Shown: in pieces, positions 25,634 to 34,008 of the stretch | Layout: every line of letters starts with the position of its first letter | Position numbering within the stretch: the stretch's first letter is position 1 | Source: Terriglobia bacterium | Lineage (GTDB): Bacteria; Acidobacteriota; Terriglobia; Bryobacterales; Bryobacteraceae | Direction of reading: 5' to 3' | Length of the DNA stretch: 64,000 nucleotides | Assembly (NCBI GenBank): GCA_020073265.1 | Contig: JAIQFN010000054.1 | Span: 17,712 to 81,711 of the forward strand | Program-made: the position numbers and the translations under genes | The notes under the pieces: generated by a model | What the model was told of the DNA's origin: nothing | The model's database searches: none | What the model saw: only the letters and a program-made list of their open reading frames with translations

Positions 25634-26292
25634 TAGTTCGGTACCTTCGAAGCGCCGTGCTGCAGCGTCACTCTGACCGTGATGGCGTTGGGCGATTCGA
25701 GCCTGACTTGGGGATCGCCGACGTTGATGTGGGTGCGAAATTCCTTCTGGCCCACCACGCCGCTCAAGTCGACCGGATCGGTCCTCACGCTATCGATGCT
25801 GTTCACTCGTTCTTCGGGGCCTCGAATCCGAACCTTATCCGGCTCGACGGTGTCGCTCTGGATGCGGTAGCCGTCGGGGATCCTCACGTAATTCGGCTTG
25901 ACGGCCACGTCGTGGTTGATCAGGCGATCGAAGCGCAGCGTTACCTGCGAAGGTGTGGCGCGATAAAACAAAACTCCCGAAGGCAGATTCAGGTTCGCGG
26001 TTCGAATGGTGTAAGTGCGCTGGCCGGCGTGCGCATCCGACAGATCCAGAATCACGGCCAGTCCGGCGAGGTTATCGCGCGACAGACGGCCGGACTGGCC
26101 GCGCAGTTCCACGTGCACGTTGTCAGGTACGGCGGTGCTGAAATCCAGGTCTTCGGGCATGTTCTTGAATTCGATCGGAACCGAAAGCGACGTGGCCAGC
26201 TCCGGCTCGCGCGCCACGGCAATCCAAAGCGCGACGGCCAGCAGAAGCGACAGCAGCTTCCAGCCCAGGTTCCGAGTGAGTAACTGCATCAT
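25633..26292 (-). CDS. cdaR: CdaR/YbbR-domain regulator of diadenylate cyclase
   Basis: A 219-residue membrane-anchored protein with one N-terminal transmembrane helix (LGWKLLSLLLAVALWIAVA, about 9-27) and then two YbbR repeats outside the membrane; repeat landmarks are the VPIEFKNMPEDL and VRIRGPEERVNSI segments. In Firmicutes CdaR modulates CdaA activity across the membrane. It has two repeats rather than the four common in Firmicutes. It overlaps cdaA by four bases and glmM by one, a tight operon. ATG start. Confidence 0.88.
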   Translation of the reverse strand: MMQLLTRNLGWKLLSLLLAVALWIAVAREPELATSLSVPIEFKNMPEDLDFSTAVPDNVHVELRGQSGRLSRDNLAGLAVILDLSDAHAGQRTYTIRTANLNLPSGVLFYRATPSQVTLRFDRLINHDVAVKPNYVRIPDGYRIQSDTVEPDKVRIRGPEERVNSIDSVRTDPVDLSGVVGQKEFRTHINVGDPQVRLESPNAITVRVTLQHGASKVPN

Positions 26293-27131
26293 GGCCGGTC
26301 GAAAGTCGATTCGTGAACAGCGGAGGAACCCCGCGTCATGGAGGGCGTGGTTCGGGCATCGCGCGGCTGCACTCCTTCGGCGAGAAGATGCTCCACTCGT
26401 TCGAGCGGAACGTCCAGCTCGATCTCTCCGAAGGCGGCTACGGAGATCCGGCCGGTTTCTTCGGAGACCACGACGGCCAGGCAGTCGGATTCCTCGCTGA
26501 TGCCGAGGGCGGCGCGATGGCGGGTACCCATTTCGGTGACCAGCAGCGGGTTGGTGGTGAGCGGGAGGAAGCAGGCCGCGGCGACGATGCGGTCGCCTTG
26601 AATGATGACGGCGCCGTCATGCAATGCGCCGCCGGGTTCGAAGATGGAGCACAGCAGGTCGCGCGACACAACGGCGTCCAGATTGACGCCGCTTTCGGCG
26701 AAGGTTCTCAGGCCGATCTTGCGCTCCACCACCATCAGGGCGCCCACTTTTCGCTGGGCCAGGTGCGCGACGGCCAGCAGGATTTCCTGCGTGATCTCGC
26801 GGCGCTCGAGCTGGCTGATTCCGAGAAACGGCTTGCGGCCCAAGCGCACCAGCATGCGCCGCAGCTCGGTCTGGAACATCACGATCAGCGCGATGGCGGT
26901 GTAAGGGACCAGCGTCGCGAGGATGGTATGCAGCAGCGTCAACCGGGCCCAGATGGCGGCGAAGTAAATCAGGCCCAGGATGGCAAGGCCTATTACCGCG
27001 TGGACGGCGCGCCGGCCTTGAATCAGCAGCAGAAGCTGATAGATGAGGAAGGCGACGATGACGATGTCAACGGCGGCGGCCGGAGTGAGCGTCGGCAATT
27101 CCGAGAAAAAGGATGGGAGGAGGAATGCCAT
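26289..27131 (-). CDS. cdaA: Diadenylate cyclase CdaA
   Basis: A membrane diadenylate cyclase that makes the second messenger c-di-AMP from two ATP. I start it at the ATG at 27129-27131 (280 residues), because the frame further upstream begins with a weak TTG and a non-hydrophobic leader. Three transmembrane helices fill about 20-90. The DAC domain follows with the catalytic DGA (172-174) and RHR (204-206) motifs. It is the first gene of cdaA-cdaR-glmM-threonine dehydratase; c-di-AMP usually tunes potassium and osmotic balance and cell-wall synthesis. Confidence 0.94.
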   Translation of the reverse strand: MAFLLPSFFSELPTLTPAAAVDIVIVAFLIYQLLLLIQGRRAVHAVIGLAILGLIYFAAIWARLTLLHTILATLVPYTAIALIVMFQTELRRMLVRLGRKPFLGISQLERREITQEILLAVAHLAQRKVGALMVVERKIGLRTFAESGVNLDAVVSRDLLCSIFEPGGALHDGAVIIQGDRIVAAACFLPLTTNPLLVTEMGTRHRAALGISEESDCLAVVVSEETGRISVAAFGEIELDVPLERVEHLLAEGVQPRDARTTPSMTRGSSAVHESTFDRP

Positions 27132-27250
27132 GCATTTATCATTATTGTAACAAGCGAGCGGAGGCGGCCGGCCTGAGAACAATGCGAGCTAGTGCCCGGC
27201 CTCTGCTGCAACGGATTCATCGACAGGCAGCGGAGTCTTCTTTAGTCAGG

Positions 27251-28753
27251 CTAGACGTATTCGAACAGCGCCATGAAGCCGAAATCCATGTGCAACTGCT
27301 GGTGGCAGTGGAACAGCGTGAGGCCGGGATTGTCGGCGACAAAATCGACCTCCATCTCCTGGTAGCCGCCCACCATGACGACATCCTTGATGACGCCGGA
27401 CACGGGCTGCCCGGCCACGCGCGTCAGCTCGAAACTGTGGCGGTGCAGGTGGACCGGATGGATGTCGTCGCTGGCGTTGTGCATGCGCAGCCGGTAGCGC
27501 TTGCCCTGCTGCACGCGAAACATCGGCTGCATACGATCTTCCGCGAACGCGACATCGTTGATGGTCCAGCGATTGAAGCCGCCCTCGGCTGCGTTCTGCT
27601 TGGCAAAGGTCATTTCGAAGACTTGATCCGGCTCCCGAGCCGCCGCCCCTGGATTGCCGAACTGAGCGTAGTTCCAGTGGAACGGCTTGGGCGCGATCCA
27701 CTGCGGCTTGCCCTTCTGGCCGGCGTATTCAACCACTATGCCCATGCCGTGCTCACGGTCGTCGTTCGCGGTATCGCCCAGGATCCAAATCCCGGCGTGA
27801 TTCATCTCGACAATCGCGGAGACCCGTTCGGCCGTGCCCAGCCAAAGTCCCGGCACCGTGACCGGCTTGGGGATCGGGTTGCCGTCCATCGCAACAACCG
27901 TGAAGGTGTGGCCGGGCAACGCCAGGCTGCGGATCTCGGTGGCGCTTCCGTTCAGGACGTGGAACAGCACGCGTTCGCCTGGCTTCACGCGTATCGGTTC
28001 GCCGCTACCCAGCATTCGTCCGTTGACGGTGAAGGAACCGTAGCCGACCTCGAATCCATGCGGCATGCCTTTGGCGAGCGAGGCGTTCATGGCGTTTTCG
28101 CCGGAATCTTTCAGCGCCTTCACCGTAGTTGCGGGCGACAGAAAATCCATGGCCATGTCGCCGCCGCGGCTGTAGGTTGGTTCAAACTCCTTCAGCGTGA
28201 GGAAAACCTCGCGATCATAGTTTCCGGGATTGTTCTTCGGCTCGATATACACCGGACCCACCTGGCCCGTGTACTGTCCCGCGTTCAGATCCGCGCCGGC
28301 GTGGACGTGCGTGTGATAGAAGCGATACCCGGAGGGCTTTGGGACGAACGTGATGCGGCGGCTTCCGCGAGGCGGGATGAAGGGCGTGCCTTCTTCCGCG
28401 GCGCCATCGACATCGGTGGATAGAAACTGGCCATGCCAATGCAGTTGCTCGGGCGTGTCGGTCTGGTTGTGGATGTCGATGGTGACTTGCTGGCCTTCTT
28501 TGAAGCGCAGCAGCGGCCCGGGGAACTGGCCGTTGTAGGTGGTGGTGGAGACGATGCGATTGGGGGCCAGTTCCACCGGCTTCACGGCGATGGTGATGGT
28601 GTAATCGGCGGGGCCGCCGGCCGGCGAAGCGGCCTCGTTGGATTTGGACATGGCGGGCGGCTTGCAACCAACGGCGTCCAAAAGCAGCGAGCCTCCCGCC
28701 AGCGTGCCCGCGGCTTTCACGAAATTCCGGCGCGAGAAGCGAGAACCTGGCAT
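27251..28753 (-). CDS. Multicopper oxidase, Tat-exported (laccase/CueO-like)
   Basis: A 500-residue multicopper oxidase that couples substrate or metal oxidation to reduction of O2 to water. A twin-arginine motif (FSRRNFVKAAG, 6-16) is followed by a hydrophobic stretch ending LDAVGC, which could also serve as a lipobox (Cys30). All four copper-binding blocks are present: HWHG (105-108), HTHVH (147-151), HPVHLHRHSF (432-441) and HCHQQLH (482-488). Cys483 is the type 1 copper ligand; the position of the axial ligand after HMDFG is Phe, a state linked with high redox potential in laccases. No Met-rich CueO insert is visible. Monocistronic. Confidence 0.92.
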   Translation of the reverse strand: MPGSRFSRRNFVKAAGTLAGGSLLLDAVGCKPPAMSKSNEAASPAGGPADYTITIAVKPVELAPNRIVSTTTYNGQFPGPLLRFKEGQQVTIDIHNQTDTPEQLHWHGQFLSTDVDGAAEEGTPFIPPRGSRRITFVPKPSGYRFYHTHVHAGADLNAGQYTGQVGPVYIEPKNNPGNYDREVFLTLKEFEPTYSRGGDMAMDFLSPATTVKALKDSGENAMNASLAKGMPHGFEVGYGSFTVNGRMLGSGEPIRVKPGERVLFHVLNGSATEIRSLALPGHTFTVVAMDGNPIPKPVTVPGLWLGTAERVSAIVEMNHAGIWILGDTANDDREHGMGIVVEYAGQKGKPQWIAPKPFHWNYAQFGNPGAAAREPDQVFEMTFAKQNAAEGGFNRWTINDVAFAEDRMQPMFRVQQGKRYRLRMHNASDDIHPVHLHRHSFELTRVAGQPVSGVIKDVVMVGGYQEMEVDFVADNPGLTLFHCHQQLHMDFGFMALFEYV

Positions 28754-28879
28754 GGTGTGTCTCGAAGAAGATGGACGTCGAGTTGGTTGTCCGAGGCCAG
28801 TATATCGCGTCAGTCAACCGGCTCTCGGGATGTCAGGCCGCGGAAGGGCGCTCCGGCTCAGCAGGACGGCAGCGCGCTG

Positions 28880-31528
28880 TCACTCGTCCAGAAAATCGCC
28901 CGGCAGCACCTTGCGCCCACCGAGCGCGTTGCGGAAGCTCCAGATGGCCAGGGTCAGCGTGAGTCCCGCCATGAACAGGCCCTTGCTCGCGTACCAAGCC
29001 GAGAGATCCGAGGTCAGCGGGGTCTCGCCGACCAGCAACGAGATGAGGACCATCAGAGTTGCAGGCAGGATGCCGAAGCGAAGCATGACCCACAGCAGAC
29101 CGGAAATGAACATCGCATTGACGGCGATATCGACCGGCGTGCTGAGTGGGCTAGAAAGAAACACCGCTAAGTAAGCACCACCGACGGCAGCGGCAGTCAC
29201 CCACGTATTGCGGAGCAGCCGGCGGAAAAGAACGAAGAAGAAGAGAAACGCCAGGACGATCTCGGCCGGGAGAATCAATCCGCTCAAGACCAAGCGAGCC
29301 AGCAATACCGCATCCAGCGTTTGAATCCGGTTGGGGTCCAATTGCAGAATGCCGCGCGACTGCCATTGATACCAGGCCGCTCCGTTCCTCAGGAGCGCGA
29401 GAGCCACGGCGAAGACGGTGCCGAGCAGGATGTGCCCCGCCGCCAAAGGATCGCGCGCATTGCCGGCGAATAGCCGCGTCCAGGAGATCAGGCTCTGCGG
29501 CCAACTGCGGCGTAGGACCGGTTCCAGCGCCAGATACAGAATGCCCGCTATCGCGGCGATATACAGACCATACCCGACGGCGTCCACCCAGTGGGAGGCT
29601 TCTAGCGGAGTCCCCACATGGTGGATCGCCACCATTCCGCCGAGCGATTGACTTATGAATCCGATCGCAGCCAAACGTGAGGCGCCGCGCACATCGCCTC
29701 GTCCTGCGCGGTAGTTCCGCCATGCCAGCCAGCCTGCTCCCAGCAGGACCAGTAAAACGGCGACGTTCACCGTCCATTGCAGCCGCATCTGGAAGGCAAT
29801 CCGCGGCTGCACGCGGGTCGGCTGCCTCCACGGTCCGAACAGTTCAAATGACACGGGTCGGCCCTTCCACGCCGCGGCTTCAATGCGCAGGGGCGTGTTG
29901 GGCGCGTTTGCGTAAGCGCCCATCCATGCCTTGCGCTCGTCGAAACCAAAGGGTGGAATCTCCTGAGACGCCGTCTCCGTCCAGCGCGACCGGTCGAGTC
30001 CGGCCGCCTCAAACAGCTTGATCCAGTCCATCGGCGGAGCCGCAGCCCCGGAGTCCTGTTGCGGCGGGACTGCCTGGAAGCGCGTCAGGCGGCCTTCGGG
30101 ATCCAACTCCAGACTCACCGCGCCGGGGACGTTCAGCGGCGGATCGCCGTCGCTGGGCCGACCGCTCCGGTCCCGCGGCTCTATATATTGCGGGCTCTGC
30201 CGGTAGGCGAAATAGATTAGTGACGGCTGCCCGCGCCGGACTTGCTCGCGGTATTGGTCCGTTTTCAGGTTCTTCTCCGCCCAATCGTGGTAGTCCGTCC
30301 GGTAGTTGAACGCGTAGGCGTCATCCACCGGCGGGTCAGTGTATCCCAGGCGAGCCGCGATGTCGCGAGCCTGGCGGGTGAGAACCTCCTGCGAGCTCGG
30401 CATGGGCGTTAGCCGCAGGATGTTGGACTTCCCGCTCATCCACAGCAGCCCGATCAGGCCCACGACCACCAGGGCCATGCACGCCACCGCGCCGCGCACG
30501 GACAGCGCTCCGGTATTGTCGGATGCCGCGACCATCGCGGGAGTCGGAGTGTCGCCCGCGGCCAGCGCCTCGGCCAACGGATCACCGCCGGGCAACATCC
30601 GCGCGAGCGCCAGTGCTGTTGGCGGGCGCTTGGCCGGATCCGGATCCAGGCAGCGTGAGATGGCGCGTTCAATCCGCGGGTCCACATCGCGTACCACGCT
30701 CGTCGCGCTCGGAATGGAGGACCGATCCGCTGTCTTGAACGCACGCTGGCCGGTGAAAATTTCGTACAACACCAAGCCGAGCGCATAAATGTCGCTGCGC
30801 TCGGTAACCTCTTTCCCGGCCAGCTGCTCGGGAGCCATGTACGCTGGCGTTCCATTGCGCACTTCGGCTCCGGCGACTTGATCCGCGAGAGCCGCCAGGC
30901 CGAAGTCCATGATGAGAACCTGCCCGCGTCCGTCGATCATGATGTTGGCGGGTTTCAGGTCGCGATGCAGCACACCTTTGGCATGCGCCGCGGCCAAGCC
31001 AGCGCACAGCTTGCGCGCGATCTCGACGGCTTTGTCGCCGGGCAGCCGTCCGATGCGGCGCAGCAGCCCGCTGAGGTCTTCGCCATCGACGTACTCCATC
31101 GAGATGAACGCCGAGCCTTCGATTTCACCGATGTCGTACACACGGCAAACATTGGGATGCGAGACTTGCCGCGCGATGCGGACTTCGCCGTGGAAGCGTT
31201 CCAGAAGCCCAGGCTTATTCGCAACGCCGGCGGGCAGGAACTTCAGCGCGACAGGTTGGTTCAACTTGAGGTCGGTCGCGTAGTACACCTCGCCCATCCC
31301 TCCGCGCCCGAGGATCGAAATCACCCGATAGCGCTCGCCTAGTAGCGCACCCGGCGGGAATCTCCCGTCTTCAGCAGACCCGCTCGATGAGGACGGCGGC
31401 TTCTGCCGCATCGCGACCGTTTCGGTGGCACTGACATCGGGTGCGTTTCCGCGAGCCAGCGGAGCCGCGCACTCCGGACAGAATCGTCCGGCGTTCGCGA
31501 TCTCGGTTTGACAAGCCGCGCAACGCAT
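28880..31528 (-). CDS. Serine/threonine protein kinase with N-terminal zinc ribbon and membrane domain
   Basis: An 882-residue kinase. It opens with a zinc ribbon (Cys3, Cys6, Cys17, Cys20), followed by a PknB-type kinase domain (about 67-310): glycine loop GRGGMGE (74-80), Lys96 in VALKF, catalytic HRDLKPAN (188-195) and DFG (208-210), with the activation segment ending in GTPAYMAPEQ. A transmembrane helix follows near 350, then a soluble domain, and the last third (about 580-860) is a bundle of hydrophobic helices. The zinc-ribbon-plus-kinase form is very common in Acidobacteria. The C-terminal part may sense membrane signals; unlike many paralogues it has no WD40 or TPR repeats. Confidence 0.92.
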   Translation of the reverse strand: MRCAACQTEIANAGRFCPECAAPLARGNAPDVSATETVAMRQKPPSSSSGSAEDGRFPPGALLGERYRVISILGRGGMGEVYYATDLKLNQPVALKFLPAGVANKPGLLERFHGEVRIARQVSHPNVCRVYDIGEIEGSAFISMEYVDGEDLSGLLRRIGRLPGDKAVEIARKLCAGLAAAHAKGVLHRDLKPANIMIDGRGQVLIMDFGLAALADQVAGAEVRNGTPAYMAPEQLAGKEVTERSDIYALGLVLYEIFTGQRAFKTADRSSIPSATSVVRDVDPRIERAISRCLDPDPAKRPPTALALARMLPGGDPLAEALAAGDTPTPAMVAASDNTGALSVRGAVACMALVVVGLIGLLWMSGKSNILRLTPMPSSQEVLTRQARDIAARLGYTDPPVDDAYAFNYRTDYHDWAEKNLKTDQYREQVRRGQPSLIYFAYRQSPQYIEPRDRSGRPSDGDPPLNVPGAVSLELDPEGRLTRFQAVPPQQDSGAAAPPMDWIKLFEAAGLDRSRWTETASQEIPPFGFDERKAWMGAYANAPNTPLRIEAAAWKGRPVSFELFGPWRQPTRVQPRIAFQMRLQWTVNVAVLLVLLGAGWLAWRNYRAGRGDVRGASRLAAIGFISQSLGGMVAIHHVGTPLEASHWVDAVGYGLYIAAIAGILYLALEPVLRRSWPQSLISWTRLFAGNARDPLAAGHILLGTVFAVALALLRNGAAWYQWQSRGILQLDPNRIQTLDAVLLARLVLSGLILPAEIVLAFLFFFVLFRRLLRNTWVTAAAVGGAYLAVFLSSPLSTPVDIAVNAMFISGLLWVMLRFGILPATLMVLISLLVGETPLTSDLSAWYASKGLFMAGLTLTLAIWSFRNALGGRKVLPGDFLDE

Positions 31529-31737
31529 TGGGAGTTATTGTCCCAGACTTTGGGCCTCTAGTCCGCAGTCCCGGCGAGAGAGACGTTAGCTCTCGATTCC
31601 CGGGGAACGTTCGCAAGGTTGGCTATTCCAGCGGATAGTGAGGTATCAAGGCGCATCCGGACAGAATCCCGATGGACCATAGTGGCCATCCTGCCGGTTT
31701 GCGCAATCGGCGCTGCTTAACGAATTGTAGTTGGAGT

Positions 31738-32055
31738 CTACTTTCCGTATCGCTTGGCAGCCTTGCCAATCGCTGGACCGGCCTTGGCAAGATCCTGCGG
31801 GTTCATGACCGGCCGCAAGGAAACTGTCGCGTTGAACGCGAGAAACCACGGCTCGGCGACCGCCGGAATCTGCGAGGGGTCCTTCATGTCGAACACGATG
31901 GATCCCGACCGTTGACCGCTGTCGTCGGCGAAGAAATAGGCCGCTTCCGGTTTGAGATCGGCCAGAATCTGTTCGACCGTGGAACCCAGGGTTCCGGCCT
32001 GGGCCGCGGCATTACCGGTCTCCACGGGAATCGAAACTCTCAGTAACATTCGCAT
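31738..32055 (-). CDS. Small conserved protein of unknown function (annotated in relatives as a 'panthothenate synthetase')
   Basis: A 105-residue cytoplasmic protein with the pattern LLRVSIPVETGN, KPEAAYFFADDSGQRSGSI (cut here to YFFADDSGQRSG), DPSQIPAVAEPWFLAFNA and AKAGPAIGKAAKRYG. Similar small proteins in many bacteria are labelled panthothenate synthetase with no evidence, and the size rules out PanC, which is near 280 residues. The fold is likely an alpha/beta ferredoxin-like sandwich. ATG start preceded by AAAGGAGG. It stands alone, so context adds nothing. Confidence 0.72.
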   Translation of the reverse strand: MRMLLRVSIPVETGNAAAQAGTLGSTVEQILADLKPEAAYFFADDSGQRSGSIVFDMKDPSQIPAVAEPWFLAFNATVSLRPVMNPQDLAKAGPAIGKAAKRYGK

Positions 32056-32163
32056 TATGGATTTCCTCCTTTAAGGAAAGACGCCGAACGATTATACCGA
32101 CTGTTTGGCACCCAAGTCTGCGGCTGTCGATCATACAGCCGCCGCCTCTGCTATCATCGCGGG

Positions 32164-32811
32164 ATGCTCCGTTTGATCCTGGTCGCTTTCGTCTGCTTGC
32201 CGTGGACGCCCGCTTTCGCTTTCCAAGCGGCTGGGCACATTGGCTCGAACCTTCACGCAGTCGCAGACGATTTACTGGGCATCGTGGGTCCGGCTGAACC
32301 GAGCCAATTGACCGAAAAGCAACGCTTTCAACTGTACGTGGTCAGCACGGCCGGGCCTGTCCCGCTGCTGGGGGAGGCACTGGCCGCGGGCATTGGCCAA
32401 TGGAGGAACAGTCCCGAAGAATGGGGGCAGGGTTGGGGTGCTTACGGCCAGCGCTACGGCAGCAACCTGGCCTACAACGCCGTGCGCCAGACCATCACCT
32501 ACGGAACCTCGGTCGTTTTTCGCGAAGACAACCGTTATTTCGCTTCGCAGAAGCACGGCTTCTGGCCGCGGACGGGCTACGCAGTCCTCAGCACGGTAAC
32601 CGCCCGCAATCCGGATGGCCACCGGACCTTTTCCGTTTCCAGCGTCACCGGCGTATTGAGCGGAAGCGCGATCTCCAGCATGTGGGGACCGCCGAGCTGG
32701 AAGGGGGTTGGAAACATCGGCAAGAACGCCGGCATCTCCTTTGCCGCCACTGCCGGCTTCAATCTCGTCCGGGAGTTCTTGTCGGATGTTCTGCACCGCC
32801 CGGCCAAGTAG
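32164..32811 (+). CDS. Exported protein of unknown function
   Basis: A 215-residue protein with a signal peptide (LRLILVAFVCLPWTPAFAFQAA). It has hydrophobic stretches at about 55-75 and in the Gly/Ser-rich region 165-210, with AYNAVRQTITYGTSVVFREDNRYF and ISSMWGPPSWKG as distinctive segments (the first shortened here to YGTSVVFREDNRYF). Similar short outer-envelope proteins appear in Acidobacteria, but I cannot name the family. It is flanked by genes on the other strand. ATG start; the upstream region has no strong ribosome site. Confidence 0.7.
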   Translation: MLRLILVAFVCLPWTPAFAFQAAGHIGSNLHAVADDLLGIVGPAEPSQLTEKQRFQLYVVSTAGPVPLLGEALAAGIGQWRNSPEEWGQGWGAYGQRYGSNLAYNAVRQTITYGTSVVFREDNRYFASQKHGFWPRTGYAVLSTVTARNPDGHRTFSVSSVTGVLSGSAISSMWGPPSWKGVGNIGKNAGISFAATAGFNLVREFLSDVLHRPAK

Positions 32812-32882
32812 TTGACTGGGATGGCTGGATTGGGCCGTCGTCCTGCGCCCGGCCGACCAAGTTGCCGTAAGGAACTCGCCGC

Positions 32883-33842
32883 CTACTCGATTGTATAAAG
32901 CGGATCGAAGTTGGGTACGCCCGCACGCCTTCCCGCAATCCAGCGCAGCACGTACACGACCCGGGGGTTGCTCACATTGCCAGTCAGCCCGTTAGGGATG
33001 ACCTCGAGCAGCAGATGGGCGGCGGAATCCTTGAAATAATCGATGTCGGGCTCCACATATACGCAATCCACTCCGGCGACTACTTGCCGCTGGTTTTCAT
33101 GAAATGTAAGTTGCACGTTCGCTTCGCCGAACTGATTCTGTTTGAAACTGCTGGTTGCGTCTCCGTGCAACGTGAGATCGATGGCCGGCTCGGTATCGAA
33201 TTCTCCCTGCTGCGCCGCCAGCCTCACCTGGTCCACCAACTTAGCGTCCGCATAGCCGAAAATCCGGTCCGGCGCCAAGGCCGCCAGATCGAGAGTCTTA
33301 AAATAGTCCAACGGCGAATCTTGCGGCAGCGAAATTTGTTGCAGAGCTGTCGTGATGTTCAACAGACAAGCGAGGCGATCGGGATGCTCTTCCACCAACT
33401 CTGCGTACGCGTCGCTGGCTGCGCCTGTCACGCTTGCAGCGAATATCTGCCCGAGCAACGGTTTCTGCGCAACGATGTCAGTCCATCGGGCTCCCGCGAA
33501 ATGGAAAGTGCCATTCTTCGGCAACAGCATCAAATCGAGCTGGCCCGGAGCGCTGGGGCCGATCACCACGGGCTGAAACCCTGCCTGTTCATATCCGTCG
33601 ACGAAGGCGATAATCGAATAGTCGTCCGCGAAGTTGTTATGGAACGGTAGTTCCAGCTTCACGCTCGGGCCGTTCACGTAGTCCCTGAAAAGCTGGTTTT
33701 GCGCGCCATCGCGAACCGTGAGGAGAATGTGCGTGCCCTGCGGCATCGGCTGCCGGGTGCCATCGAACACGTTGACAGTCACGAAACCGGTGTTTGGGTC
33801 TGCGGCCGGTTTAATCGATATCGCCGGTTTTGCGGTTGGCAT
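32883..33842 (-). CDS. Hypothetical protein, all-beta N-terminal half
   Basis: A 319-residue protein without signal peptide or membrane segments. The first 110 residues look like a beta-sandwich (TGFVTVNVFDGTRQPM, HILLTVRDGAQNQLF, YSIIAFVDGYEQAGF); the middle is helical (DAYAELVEEHPDRLACLLNI) and the last part ends in RRAGVPNFDPLYTIE. The ATG is preceded by AGGAGC at good distance. No catalytic motif or family is recognised, and there is no operon partner. An extracellular-contractile or carbohydrate-binding role cannot be supported. Confidence 0.65.
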   Translation of the reverse strand: MPTAKPAISIKPAADPNTGFVTVNVFDGTRQPMPQGTHILLTVRDGAQNQLFRDYVNGPSVKLELPFHNNFADDYSIIAFVDGYEQAGFQPVVIGPSAPGQLDLMLLPKNGTFHFAGARWTDIVAQKPLLGQIFAASVTGAASDAYAELVEEHPDRLACLLNITTALQQISLPQDSPLDYFKTLDLAALAPDRIFGYADAKLVDQVRLAAQQGEFDTEPAIDLTLHGDATSSFKQNQFGEANVQLTFHENQRQVVAGVDCVYVEPDIDYFKDSAAHLLLEVIPNGLTGNVSNPRVVYVLRWIAGRRAGVPNFDPLYTIE

Positions 33843-34008
33843 TTCACTGGCTCCTGATCAGCTATGCGAGTTTACCGCACAGTGATGACATTTCAATACG
33901 TGACATCCAATTCACGCCGGCAACCGGAAAATGGATGCTATACAGCTTTGTGCCTTGGCGGAAAAGTCAGGTCCTGGCATCCCGCCGCGGAAGCTCAGAA
34001 CGCAGCCG

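Noticed and set aside
31529..31737. Possible small RNA or gene between the kinase and the 105-residue protein
   Set aside because: Only short unstable inverted repeats and no open frame with a ribosome site.
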